Shown piece after piece: positions 13,301 to 28,300 of a stretch of 64,000 nt of DNA; within the stretch, counting starts at the first letter, position 1; every line of letters starts with the position of its first letter. Made by a program: the position numbers and the translations under genes. The notes below the pieces were generated by a model. The model searched no databases, was not told the DNA's origin, and worked only from the letters and a program-made list of their open reading frames with translations. Source of the DNA: Talpa occidentalis (lineage: Eukaryota > Chordata > Mammalia > Eulipotyphla > Talpidae); the NCBI RefSeq assembly GCF_014898055.3, contig NW_023605194.1, positions 63,427,361 to 63,491,360 on the forward strand. Reading direction: 5' to 3'.

Positions 13301-16300
13301 TGGGGGAGGGGAGAGAGAGGTTCTTCCTCAACTGGAATATAAAGGGTGCTGAGGGCAGGACTTTTTGTTGATTGTAATCTGTGTTACATCTTTAGAACCT
13401 AGAATAATGCTAGGCTTTACATAGTAAGCTTTCAATAAATATTTGCCGAATGAATAAATTTATAGAGATGTAACTTTTGTGGCAAAACCAAGACTAGACT
13501 CTAATAATCTTATTACCTTACTCAAAATATAACCCTAGTGTAAAGTATTAAAACTCTTGACATTTTTACCCCATGCCATTTCTGATTTTACAAATATTAA
13601 GACTTCATGAATTATGGTTTTTTAAAAAGATTTATTTATGCATACAAGAAATGGGGTACAGGCCAGAGGCATGGGGGTGAGAGGATTCACCAGAGATAGA
13701 GTGGGGAGCAGAACAGACGGAATGACTGAAATACACTGCTGAGGGGAACAGTGGGCCAGTCAGGTGAGGTCTGCTGCGCAATGTGGGTAGCTCCCTGGCC
13801 GGGGATTGAATGTGTGCTGTGCTACAGTGGCTGCGGATAGCTTCATAGGTTGTGTCTTAACCCTCTGCGTCACCAGGGAGACCCTAAATTATAGTTTCTT
13901 TTAAAATTCTTCAAATATTATCACACTTGGGGAAAGGAGCCATTTTTTTTTTTTATTTTTAAAGTAACATATTTCTACTGAAGAAAGTAGAAGGAAACTC
14001 AAATTGCCCATACACCCAGATTAATATTGCATTGCATTTTAGCCAGTCCTCCTAAGCATTTGGGGGGATACAGCAATCACATATAGTCTACAGCTCCAAT
14101 TCTCAGTTTAGTCAGCTCTCTCTCCAAATCAAATTCCACTCTCCTCAGAGCTGCAGTCATTTTTTCAGGTATACTGCCAAAGCCTAATTGGCTGCTTGCA
14201 GTTGGAGCCACACTCAATCTACTCCATAGAATCAAGATCCTCCCTAGGCTTTCTATTACCTGTGGCATAAAATTCCAATTCCTTATAGAAGAGTAATAAG
14301 CTCTCTCACAAATATGGCCAGATTTGCACCCCATCTCTGACCAAACACCACAGAAACCACCTAGTCATCTTCACAACTCAGTCTTTTTTTATGATCTACA
14401 TGGTATTTATTAACTGATTTTATTTTTGGTCTCTTCCCACCATAATAAGATTATTGTGAAGCATAATAATAATAAAGTCTGTGTGGTTATAAGTGCTGGG
14501 TTATCTGACATAAAACCAACTCTCATTTGTTTAATTTACATAATGGAGATAGTCTGTGCAGTGGATAAGAGTGGAGACTGGAGTCATACTGGCCAGGCTC
14601 TGGCCCTACCATGACCAGCTGTTCATTTGGGCAGACATACAACATCACCTCATCTGTAAAAAATACCGGTAATAATAGCACCTATCTCAGAGACTGTTAG
14701 AATGATTAAATGAGTTACCATTTATGAAAAACAGGACAGTATCTCACACACAGAAAAGGTATATAAAATTAGTATTAACTTTAAAGATTTATTTATTTAT
14801 TTATTTTTATTTATCCATACAAGAGCTGGGGTATAGGTCAGAGGTGTTGTGGGGGAGAAGATTCACCAGAGACAGAGTGGGCAGCAGAACAGGCATATCG
14901 ACTGAAATACACTGCTGAGAGGAGCAGCAGGAGAGACAAGAGAAGTCTGCTGTGCCATATGTGGGTTAGCTCCCTGGCTGGGTATTGAACTCATGCTGCA
15001 GTGGCTTCAGACAGCTTCATAGTGCTGAGACTTAACCCCTTGTGCCACCAGGAAGGCCCCAAAAAATTAGTATTAACTTTAAAATACCATCTAACTTATA
15101 TGTGTGTGTGTGTGTGTGTACACACACATATATAAATTTTCCATTCTAACTTTACATTTTTCTCCTCATTTACATGAATGTATTTATTTACATTTCATAT
15201 ATTTTTCCTCTTGGTACATATAATCACAATGTGAACTATAATTCAATTTATCATTTTATTATGAGAGTTTTGCTTGCTTTTAATGTTGTCAGAAGCATAC
15301 TGCTTACTCTATATTTTTGATTATTTCCTCAGCAGAGACTTCTGGGAGTGGAAATTATAGGACCAGAGAGATGAACCTGTTTGCAAACTCCTGATTCATA
15401 AAGCTCACTGGTGTTCCTACATTGGCAGAGATGGAAGAGGCCCATTCTACCAGCTTCACTCAAATGGCCTTTTTAAAAGGCCATTTCCTGCTGTAGCTTT
15501 ACAGCAGGAAAAAAGCATCGCACTGCTATTTTAATTTATTTTTAATAAGGTTGATTATTTCAATCTGTATTTTAGATCTGCTAAGAAAAGACAGGATCTA
15601 AAATTCCTAGAAGAGTAGGAAATGAGAACTTTTGATGCTTTTAGTAATCATTATATCCCTAGTGCTAACAAAATTCTTCTACCTGTTAGTCTTCAAAAAA
15701 TATTTGTGAATGAGTGAATAGGGCCCTCCTAAACCAGTTGGCAGGTCCACACAGTAACCTTTTATAGTACGAGAACTAAAGGGAACACATATTTTTGAAT
15801 GCCTGTTGTGCTGGAGCAAGCTTTTATCTTTTAAGCTTTTTATTTTAAGTGAGGAGACTAATGCTTAGAAAGGTTACGCAACTTGCAAGGCTGCATGGTG
15901 AAATACTGATAGACTGTAAAGTGGAAATACTTAAATTTATTTTTCTATACAGTATCTAGCATGAATTCACATTCAATCATCTTCCCCCACATCCTCCCAA
16001 ACCAGTATCAGCAAGCTTTTATACTCCTCTTCACACTCATATTGACTCCATTTGGGATACTGTTTTTCAAGTAATTTTTTAAAATAAACATTTTATTCTG
16101 GACTAACTTTAGATTCACAGAATAGTTGTAAAATAGTGAGGAGAGTTACCATATACCACTCATCTAGTTTTAGCTTCCCCTAAAGGCTATTACCTTATAT
16201 TGTTGGGATTTATTTGTCACAACTAAGAAATCAACACTGGCATATTACTATTAACTGAACTCCCAATTTTATTTGTATCACACCAATTTTTTTCTTTTTC

Positions 16301-19300
16301 TTTTTCTTTTTTTTTGATTTATTTATTCATTTATACAGCACTGGGTACAGTCAGAAGCACGGGAGGGTGAGAGAACTCACCAGAGCCAGAGCGGGGAGCA
16401 GAGCAGGCAGAAGGACCGAAGTACACTGCTGAGGGGAGCAGCGGGCGGCAGGAGAGGTCTGCGTGCCATGTGGGACCCTCCTCCGGTGGCCGGGGAGCAG
16501 CTGGGGATTGAACCGGGGCTGCAGAGGCTGCAGGCAGCTTCGGAACCCAGAGCTCAACCGCTACGCCACCAGGGAGGCCCCCAATTTTTTTCTTTAATGC
16601 TTCCCCTTTCCGTTTCAGGATCCAGGCCAGGGTACCACATTGCATTTAGTTGTTAGTTTCCTCTCAACTGTGAGTTTCTTAACATACTTATTTTTGATGA
16701 TCGTGACGGTTTTAAGGAATCAGTATTCCTTAAACCAGTATTCCTAATACCTAGTATTAGGTATGATACGTAGTATTCATGGTTACGTATTCTGAAGAAT
16801 GCCCCTCAATATGGACTTGTCTGAAAATCTTCTCATTATTAGGTTGGAAAGAAGAACACAGAGATGAAGTAATCTGCTTGGTACACTCTATCAGGGGAGG
16901 CATGACAACACTGGTGATGTTAACTTTCATTACTTGGCTTACGCTGATATCTGTCATATTCTCTGCTAAAAAGTTTCTCTCTCTCCGTACTCAATGCGTC
17001 ATCTAGCTTTATCTTCTGGAACAGGGGGTGTCTACGTAGATTATTTAGAATTCTGTAAGGAAAATATGTCACTTCTACCCTTATCTATCCATTCATTTAT
17101 TAGTATTATTTTCTACTTTTTTACTCATTTATTGACATCAGTATGAACTAACAGATGTTATTTTATGCTTGGGGTCACAATGCAATACTAGGTTATTAAT
17201 TTTGTTGCTCAAATTGTTCCAGTTTTGGGAGTTCTTTCAGGCTCCTGTGTCCATGATGCCCTCCTGCCCTTTTGTCATCTGAGTACTTTCTTACCCCATG
17301 AAGTTCTAACTTTTAAAGAACAAATCTGGTTTTATTAATTTAGTGTTTTCTCAAATCTCCCTAAAATTATTTATTTTAAAATTGTTTTTTATCTATATTC
17401 ATCTTCTCAATGTGTTAATTTTTCTGTTTATTAAAATCTGATGGTTCTCCTTCATAGTGTTAGTTTTTCTCAAGTGTTTGGCTTGTCATGGTTAACTGGT
17501 ATTCATTTTTGCTTCAAAAATCATTACTCAAAAACCCCAAACTGTTAACTGTGAATTTCCTATTTCCAGTAAGAGTGGAGGAAGGACTAATAGCAGCTTG
17601 TCTTTGGGCTCTGAGGTTCCCCATACATCCACCCTACAACTCAGTACGGCCAGGACCCTGCCCCTGCCTCTCCGGCTCCAAGGATCACACACCCTGCTGC
17701 AGCCTTCAGACCAACCCCAGTCATTTCCGATTCTCAGTACACATCCTTATCTTCTAGGAGCTCAGAGGACGCAAAATAGCCCCATCATTAGTATTCTGAA
17801 CACAATCTACACAGCCCTCTCCTCCCATCAATCCTATGCCAGCTATTGCCATATTATAGAAATTTTTCAAAATTTAGTTCTACTAGTGATACTTCTTTCA
17901 TTATCAAATACTAATAGCCTTTTTTCTTTTTTAGTAATTAAGCTTTTACATGGATTTGGGGTATCAGATAAAGCAAATATGGGTGCTGATTTGCTATTTT
18001 GATCCCATTTGTATCTATACTTCTAAGTAATACTGGTCTACAGATAAGATAGAGGTATGTATCTATGTGCTTTGTGAGGTGTTAGAATGAAGATAACGCT
18101 GGCTTCATAAAATATATTAGGTAGATCATAGACATTAATAATTATGGGTTCTTTGAAAGTCTGGAACAATTCATCAGTAAAATATTATACCTATGTGCCT
18201 ACAAGGTAATTTTTTGATAACTGTTCTCATTTTTTAAAATGGTTCTTAGTCTCTGCAGAGTTTTCATCTCTTTATAACACACTAACTCGAGATTTTGTAA
18301 AACTAACATGAACTTACCTTACAAATTCTCAAATCTATCCATTTAGAATTTTAAAAAGTTACATATAAAATTCATTTCTCTCAATGTTTTCTTATTCTAA
18401 TTTCTAACATGTTTTTTCCCTTTTACCCAATCTAACAACTTTATGATTAAAAAATTTACTTTTCACATAAAGAATTAAGTTCCTATATTTGTCAACCTAT
18501 TAATTTTGAATCATTAATTTCTGCCCTTATCTTTCTTTCCTTGGACTATTTTTCATTTTATTAACATTTTAAAGTGACTTTTAAGTTCACTTGTCTCCAT
18601 TTTTCTTAATGTTACTAATAAAAGATTAGGTTGAATGAAATATAGTATCCAGGACTCAATCCTAGAACAGAAAAAGGACACTGGTAGAAAAACTGATGAA
18701 ATTCTAATAAAATCTATAGCGTAGTTAACAGTCATTTACTGATGTTAATTTCTTACTTTTGACAAATATGCCATGGTTATTTATGGTATTAACATTAGGG
18801 AAAACTGGGTAAAGTACAGGACTACTTTAAATACTATCTTTCCAACATTTCTGTAAAACTAAAAAGTTTCAACATAATAGCTTTATTTGGGGAAAAAAAC
18901 TTATGTAACTATAACTGTCAATAAATATATTTCTGAGATATATTATCCCTATTCTGTGACTTTCTAAGCAAAGTATAAAATTCCTTCTTAGTTATTTAAC
19001 TAAGCTATATTAACAACCTCAGGGAAAAAAGTAGTTAATTTATATTCAGTAAAAGTAAATCCACAGCAATACTGTACAACTGTCACATTCTGGCACATGA
19101 GGTTTTGTTTTTTTTTTAAAGATTTTTTTAAATTTATTTATACAAGCACTGGGTATAGTCAGAAGCCAGAGCGGGGAACAGAACAGGCAGACTGACGAAG
19201 TACACTGCTGAAGGGAGCAGCGTGCACAGCAGGAGAGGCCTGCACGCCATGTGGGACCCTGGGCCTGGGGATCAAACCAGCGCTGCGGAGGCTGTGGGCA

Positions 19301-22300
19301 GCTTCACAGCCCAGTGCTCAACCGCTGCACTACCAGGGAGGCCCTGGAACATGAGGTTTTTCTATGTGGCCTAAACTTTTCTCCTCCTCATCGCTCCTAC
19401 CACATTTGATATTTAATTCTGAAATAAGAAATTCCAAAATATTTTATGGGAGGAGGATGAAGGGACAATGAAAATAGTACATAATAACTAAAGTTTTAAT
19501 TGAAACTTTGTTTTCTACTTCTAGAACAAACATCAAGAACCCCAGGAATAATCTTTGGAGCTTTCATCACTGTCAGCTTTTCAACCAACAGTTAAGTCTT
19601 ACCAGCTGCTGCTCCACGGGTGGTGGTACATCCTGACTGGCATACACGATGGCGGGGTTGTAAAGACTGAACACCACAGGGTAAAATACCTTCTTACCTA
19701 TAAAGTGAAATACATGTTTACATCACACAAAGTCATACAATGAAGGACTGATCTTTACTGCAATATCTATGAAGATTTTATTAAAGTCTTTCTTTGACAT
19801 ATGATGATTTATCAATATTCAAGCTACTGAACATGATGTTTTGATGAACATGATGATTTTATGACATCAATAACTGAGGATGTGAAACTATAACCTTGCA
19901 AAAGAACAGAGGAAAAGAAAGATTAATGGGTGTCTTGCACACATATTCCCTTTCTCTGGGTGGTGCACAAGGATATTCTCTGAGCTGTTCATTAGGTGAG
20001 CCATTCATTACTCATTATCTTAGCAATTGATTTAAGTTAATTGAATTTAAGTTAATTGGTTGACGATCACCAATTTTGAAACTTCTATGATTCTTTGAAT
20101 CATAAACAGTAAATACAAATACTGTACAATGAATTGACAGAATAATTAAAAAAACAGAACTGCAGACAGACATGAACAAGATCTGGAAAAGTAGGTAGAG
20201 TTAAATATACCTGATATAATAACTGCAGACGGCCTTTTCATTAGATTAGCATTCCAAGTGATAGATAGCACTGAAGGGACCCTAAGGCTAACTAACTAGC
20301 CCACATCCCCTCAACAGAGAATCAACCCATTGCTAAGAATGGACTCAATCAGAGGTGATGAAAGGTGATGATATCAAGTGCTCAGTAATGTCTAGGACCC
20401 TGCAGGCAATGAGGCAGCCTTTCTAGTACAAGATCCTCAAGAGATTTTCATGTCACCTTCATTAAAATCCACTTAGGGATAGGGAGCTCAATTTTCCAGA
20501 GGCAAATCTATTTCTGGTTATAAAAAATTACTTTTATATTGAGCAGCTCCTTCAGCTTCCACATTTTGAACCTAAGGCTGCCTGGTATAACAAAAGTAAA
20601 CCTAACTCCTATTTATTTACTCACTAAGCAGTCAGAGTTCCTAACAATTTTTCCAAAACAAACTGACTAAAAAGGTAACCGTCTGTGTGATATGAATAGT
20701 TCTAATTAAAAAATATTTGAGGTTTTTTAATAAAGAAAAATTTTTTCACATTAAAAATAAGATTTGACATATAAAAATGTCAATTGTTCATAAAATACTA
20801 AAAAAACCCACAACACAAAGTATAATAAATCATCCCCAAAATCAATCTGGGGACTAAGCACTATTTGTATCTAGTCCTCTATATGCTTGTGTGCATTAGT
20901 ACATCTACCTGCAGTAGCGTGCTTCTGACTCTCACATCTCTAACAGTCTGCTTCTTTTTTTTTTTTGACAGGTGCTGCCTCCCCTTTGTTAATTTCAAGT
21001 CATTTTATTTATCTGCATTTGTTTATTTGGATTCAAATGAAGACACTGGAATTTGGCCATAAGGGAACAAGGGGTATGAATTTCAGGGGGGCAAATTTTC
21101 ACTTTTCTACTTACTATTCCAGTTAAATTATGTCTAACATAACTTTAAAAACATAATTAACTTGACTGAAAATATGGGATATGCGGACACCTGTTTTAAA
21201 TTCTACACTCAGCTTTTCCACCAATATTTTACGCACCTGGCTCAGCATTTAACCGGCAGCTGTTAAGGAATTCGGCTGAGAAATATATATCAACATCACA
21301 GAAAAACATCAAGACCTCTCCCTTGTCCCAAGCTCGGGCACCCACATTTAGTCCTCGTCCACGATTAAATTCTTCATTCAATGAGACCAAGGTGTAATTG
21401 TGAAAATTAGACTCACTATGAGGAAAGCACATACAACAAATGATAAGTCCTACTTAAAGTTTAACAACTCTCTTCCTTCAACATGACTTACAATTTTTTT
21501 ATACTTCAGATACTTTTATGTTGATTCTACATTTATATAGGGAAAGGAATTCATCAACTTGTATGTTCATCATCAGGGAAAGATACATCCCCTAAATGTC
21601 CACATTTGAGGTAACATATAGGTAGTGTGAGGTTAAAAAGTGTTGGGAGACTGCTGCTCTTAAAGAACTTAAAACTCTGTTGGGAAGCTAATCTCTATAT
21701 ACACAAAAAAAGCCATAATGTGGAGGTCTCCTTGGTAGTGCAAAGGGCTATGCTGCAGCACTATGAAGCTATGGCAGCCACCGCAGCACAAGTTTAATCC
21801 TTGGCCAGGGAGCTAACCCACATGTTGCAGCAGACCTCTCCTGTCTTGCCCGCTGCTCCCCTCAGCAGTGTATTTCAGTCAGTCTGCCTGTTCTGTTCCC
21901 TCCTCTGCTCTGGTGAATCCTCTCACTCCCCCTACCCCCCACACCTCTGGCCTGTACCCCAGTTCTTGTATGCATAAATAAATATTTTTTTAAAAAAGCC
22001 ATAATGTCTGGTAATAAATAATGCATTCCACACCAATGATACCAAGAACAACTCTCCAGCTCTTCGGGTCTTTGCTCAAATGGCCCCTGATCAGAGGGAC
22101 CCCCTCCCCTCACTGCAGATGTGAAGCAGCCCCACTCCCTCTCTTTAATCTCTATCACCTTGTCTGGCTTTGTTTTCCTCAGCACTACCAGATGTGTTTG
22201 TTCAGTGCCTCCCTGCACTGGGAAAGTAAGCTCCATTAGAGCAGGGGTTTTTGTTGAGTACTATAAACACAATGAGCCTCATGCAGTAGAAGGTCAATAA

Positions 22301-25300
22301 GTACTTGCTGAGTGAATGAATGAACAGCAGTTCTGAGGGGAAAAAATCACTTTACTGGAGTAGAGAAGATGTTAGAACTGGAATTTAAGTTATGCCTGGG
22401 TTAAAATCCCGAATTCAGTGGTCATTCTAATTATTCTCAAAGGCAAAAAAGACATAAGAAAGTAGAAAGTATTTTAAAGGACAGGAATCTGACAATCAGA
22501 TTGAAACAGAGGGCTCTTAAAATGGGAATAAGAACAGAGCAGAAAAGGGTCAGACTAAGGAGTATATCTTCCATGAGAAGTTAAAGAGCATGGTGAGTGT
22601 CCTAAAGGCAAGGAAGAGTCAGGGTTTTTCCACCAGGCAGTGGTTCTCCCAGGGAAGTCACCTACAGCACAGCTCCCCTAGGAACACGTCAGAAATGCAA
22701 ATTCTCAGTCCTCACCCCTGACCCCTGAATGAAATGCTAGGTATGGAGCTGAACAATTATGTCTTAATAAGGCTTCTGGGTATGTTGAATAATAAAGCTG
22801 GACTAGGCTATAGCTATAGTAGGGCAGTGTTGGATTAAAAAAGGAACATTTTAGGGAGATTAATTTTACAAAATGTTATGTGCACATTTAGTATAACTGT
22901 ACATTTAGTATAGAACTGGAAATGGAGAGATGGAAGCTAAAGCTCAGAGTGCACATAGTCTTAAGTGCTCTAAGAACCATGCTCCCCTTATGGGATATAA
23001 ACTTCTTCCTTCTTTAGGGAAGGTGCTGATCATAACTCATATCCCCAGCGCCAGGTAGAGGTACTAATTATTGCATATCCCAACCATTACAATTCCCTAC
23101 GGTGGGGGCCAGATTCAAGCTGGCCCAATAACAACTACCCCCACCACTACCATCCCACCTGGGCATAGTGACTGGCTCAAGAGTGGACAAAGTTCTTCCC
23201 TGGATTTTCTCAACTGCATCTGGGAGAAAGCTCTTTTCTTTCTGATGGCAAAGCTGAGTAGTGAGCCCAGAGTCACCAAAAGCCATATACCTCGTTTGTG
23301 GAAGAAACCAATCTGCAATCGGAGAATGAGGTGAACATGCAGAGAAAAACAAGAAGACAAGAGAATTTTGATGGAATTCAAGTCTCTAGTTATAATACAC
23401 TGACATAACAAAGCTGTTGCTAGCTGTCATAATCCTTAATTTGGGGAGTTATCCTTGATTGAGTTTTGATTAATGCAGGGATAAGTTCAATGATTTCATG
23501 TGAGTGGATGGCATTCAGTAGGTGACCTGAAAATTATAAGGTGGGAGAAGGGGGAAAGAAATGGAGGGAAAGGGGAAATGGGTTGAGTGGTAGCAGCAGT
23601 AAAGAAAAGACAGGGAAGAGGTAAGCAAGAACTGATTAAATGAAGGTAAAAAATGGGTGAAAGATGCTGCTTTTAGATATCATACCTGGAGGATTATGAG
23701 AATGATCTTAGTCTGAACTGAGAGAGGGCCACCAGGAGGAGGGGTTACCATAGGAAAATGTTTTTATGCACCACAGCTGAGGGAGTCCCTCTGGGATAGG
23801 AACTGAAACTTCTGCCTCTCTGCCCAGTCCTGTTCTAACCACCCAGTCAGACTCCTGAGCAGTGTACATGGAACATAACTGGTGGGACTCAATGCATGTT
23901 AAACAACTGGAAGGGAAGGATCAGCCAAGTCCAGACTCTTAGGGAACAGCCACAACTGGCAGAAAGGAAAAGAAGCAAGTAAGGGATACAGAGTCGGTGT
24001 GTCAGAAAAGACAACCAACTTATTATCGTACATTATAACATATTTATATTTACAAAATATTTACATTTTATAAACATAAGAGGAATGGTTCAATAAAGAT
24101 CACAGGTTAGGAAAAGGGATCAAGGAGGATGACAGAGAAAAAGTTGAATATGGCAGGTTAGATCATAACTTTGGGCCTATAACTTAGAGATGAAAAGGCT
24201 CAGAAGTTACAGAATTAGTAATAGAGTATTAAGGAATTATTAAATCATACCTTCAATCCTCTGAGCACCTACCATGTGCCAGGAGCTAGAGGAGTTGGTT
24301 AGAGAACCACTCTTCTGTGAGGTTTAGCTGTGAAAGGGTAGAAACCTAATAGTTGCTATGAGTGCTGTAGAGTCAGGTGGGTGTTTCTTATGGATGGGGG
24401 TTGGGGGAGTACATAAGCATCATTTGCAAGGCAAAAAGAAGAAACTTGAGAAATATGGGGAAAGGTGACAAGTAAAAGACAAGCTCAGGAGATGATTATC
24501 AAAGTGAAGAGATTAGATTTAATACAAGGGAAAGAATTCAACAGAAGGAAATAAATGGAAGCAAATATAGAGAAAATGAGTGGGCCACAGAATGAGAGAG
24601 CCCTGATATCATGCTACTGCTAAGAGGTTAAAGGAAGACAAGTAATAGAGAATACATGAGTGACCGTAGGGATGAAATGAGGACCTTACTATGATCACCT
24701 CACACGATAGGTTAACTCTTAAATAGCAGCTATTTCACTTACATGTGGGATACAGAGAAAACAAAGGGAGACAAAATCAAACCAAAACAAACCCTAGAAA
24801 TCTGACTGTAGAATTGAGGCTACCAGAAGGGGAGGGGGTCCAATGGACTGTAGTGGAAGACTATGGGTGCCTTGGGGTGGGTGTGGTGTGGTAACATACA
24901 TCTGAAGAGGTGTGAAGCTATACTTCTGAATCATATACAGTGTAGTAAACCAATATTACTCTATAAAAACACAGATAAACAAAATTATTAAATCATTAAA
25001 TATGTGAAGTTCTCATTCTTCCATGTGGACTTCCATGTGGACATGACTCACCAACCTTGTGACAGATTCTAGGATAGACTTGACTTTAGACAATCCTTCT
25101 TTACCAAAATACACCACTGTGAGATGAATTCTCTTATCTTGATGAATACATACATTCCTAAAAGAATTGAAAAATAAAGTTCATTCAAGAAAATATAATA
25201 GGCACTGTTCATTCAGAAAGTAAGCACAAAGAAGTATTAATAAGAAAACAAACAAGGCATTACTCATTTAGAACAAAATTGCATGCAATTTTGAATAAAT

Positions 25301-28300
25301 ATGAAAGTAGTGATACTGGTGAATTATTAAGTAACACAGCAATCATATAACAACACTTATGCCTAAATGAGTACAACCCTCAGAGGACCATGTAAACAGC
25401 TGCCAATTTCTAAAACATTTTTTGAATCTTTGCTTTGGTACTGCTTTCAGAAGTAAGTAACAAGCTACTCAAGGAAATAAGTCCAATCAGTAAACAAATA
25501 TTTAAATTTAGGATAAAGAGTTATTTTGTATTCAGACTAGGTAATTCCAAAAACTATACCTATCATCAAGGAATAAATATATGCCAAGACTGACTGAGAT
25601 TACTTATTGTAAAGAATACAGTATCACTGAAAGTAACCCATGTAAGGTAATAGAAAAATGTTTTAGGTTATCAGATCTCAAGCAAGTTATTTCAAACAAG
25701 CAAAACTGATTTGGAAGTATGACTTCTAGATATTCTGCTACAAAGTAGTGTTAACTTTTAAATCCAACAACTTCAATATGTGAATAGAGATTGGGATTGC
25801 AAAGCATTAAAACTAGTATATTAAAGCATTTAAAATGGGACAATTGGTAAATTTATTTCAATTTTAAAATTAAAATTGCTCTCAAAGGCATCTTCTGGGG
25901 AGATAGCATGCTTCTGTATTTTGAGTGGGGAGGTTGCTACATGAATGTATACAATTGTCTAAAGTCATAAAACCTCTATCTTAAGATATGTGGATTTTAT
26001 TGTATAAAAATTATGTCTCAATAAGGTTTATTTTTTATTTTTATTTATTTTTTAAAAAGATTTATCTATTTATACAAGAACTGGGTACAGGTCAGAGGCG
26101 CAGGAGGGTGAAAGGATTCTTCAGAGACAGAGTGGGGGTCAGGACAGACAGACCGAAAACACTGCTGAGGGGAGCAGCAGGTGAGGCAGGAGAGGTCTAC
26201 TGCGCCATGTGGGTATCTCCCTGGCTGGCCGGGAATCAAACCTGTGCTGCAGAGGCTGCGGATAGCTTCACAGCGTGGCGCTCAACCCGCTGCACCGCCG
26301 GGGAGGCCCTAAAGTTGTTTTTTTAAAGGGAGCATTTTTATTTATTTATTTAAAATATTTATTTATTTATTTTGTAGAAGAACTGGGATCTAGGCTAGAG
26401 GTGTGGGGGGTGAGAGTATTCACCAGAGACAGAGTAGGGTGCAGAACAGGTGGATTTGCTGAAATACACTGCTAAGGGGCGCAGTTGGGTGAGACAGGAG
26501 AGGTCTGCTGTGCCATGGGGGTTAGCTCCCTGGCTGGGGAGGGAACTCGTTGCAGTGATAGTGCTGAGACTTAACTCCTAGGCCACCAGGGAGGCCCCTC
26601 AATAAAGTTTTTTTTAAGGAGCACTTAGCCAAATTGTTAAAGTCCTGAAAATTACCTGAAGTTCTGCATGAACTGTGCAAATGTTTCAGTTCTTCCAGCC
26701 AGTGGCACAATGATGTTAATAATTGATCTAGTAATGTCAATCATCTCACTCTTCACTTTCATAAGGGGTCCAAAAGGACGGAAGAGAGTCACATGTCTAT
26801 ATTCCATAAGGTCTGCTTTCTTGAAAAAGAGTTCATACTGTGTACCCTTATCTCTTTCGGTACGATAGTAACCTAAAGAAAAAGAGTAAAGGACAAAGAT
26901 GTCTCTATGGCAAGTTTATAAATTCAGTGTGAATACTCATTTTACTCAAAGATCAAAATATAAAATCAGGCTCACAGGGTTAAAAATATGTATTTGTGAA
27001 AATATTTACCTCTGTTACACAGTCAGTAACAACTATTCCTTCAAAACAAAGGATTTTTTAAAAATTTCATTGCTATTATTATTCAATCCATAAAATATGC
27101 TTCAGATAACAATTTTTCTCTTACATGATTTTTTAGATAGTGGAGTCAATCAACAGTGACCATATGATGAAAATAAATTACTTCTAGAAATATTAAGTTC
27201 TAGACCCGATATTCAAAACTTCTACTGCTCAGCTCAGCTCAACAAAAATGAATTGAGTGCCTTTAGTCACCGGTGGTATAAAGAGGGCTATGTGGTCCCT
27301 GTTTTGAGGAAGGGTTATTTTAGTGAGACAGAAAAACAAACCCACAAATAATGGTAAATAGTAACTGGTATAGACAGACAGATATACATATATACTGAAG
27401 AGAATGAAGTCAAAGAAAAATTAATATAAACAGTGATATGAGAGGCCTTTGGGAGAAAAGTCTACTGGGGAATCCAATTTTTAAGTGTGACACTCAGGAG
27501 ACAGGTTAGGTATATTAATATTTTGGTATAAAACAGTGAATGAGACAGACCTGATACTACTTCTCCTAAGGCTGAGAAACTAGCAGGAGCTGCAAATCAG
27601 GATAATGGGCAATGCCACACAGTAAGTGCTGTAAGGGGGGACACAGGTAGGTTACCAGAGTACACAAGAAGCACTGCTTAGACTTTCTTAGAGATGACTT
27701 TCTTGAAGAAGTGACATCTAAGCTGAAGTCTCAAAGAATAGGAATGATGAAGTTGTTGTCAGTAATTTTTATTATTATTATTTTTTTTGTGAGGGGAGTG
27801 GCACAGTGGAGGGAAAGTGAGGGACAAAGTATGCTTCATGCAGAGAAAAATCCTGTAAGCGACAGAATCCAAGAAGAGTTCTAAGTTAAGTAAAAGCCAA
27901 AAAATATAAAATTGGTATAGTTTTCTTTCTTTTGAGGCAGATGTGAAGACATTTTACTCCAGTTACTTAGTTATCTTACTTCCTCTGCAGTTCTCAATTC
28001 TGCCATAAACTACAAATACAGAGTGAAAAGACAAAAGACTGAGATTACAGGAAAACTAGAAGTTTTGAAACAATCCATCAAAAATAGAGGGAAGGGACAG
28101 CAGAAAAGAGGTGTCTACAGGGAGAAGGCAGCAGAAATACCATAGAAAAGCATGCTTTCCCTGATAGACTCTAAGGTAGAGTTTCAGGTAGAGCAAATAA
28201 TACCCATGATTTGGGGTAAAAACCCCCAAACTACACATGTGTTATATTATTTGTGCAAATCATGCAAAGAGAACTTTTTTTTTTTTTTTAAAGATTTATT

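Noticed and set aside
12885..13331. 148-codon minus-strand open frame
   Set aside because: It lies in an ancient interspersed repeat and has no coding signature.
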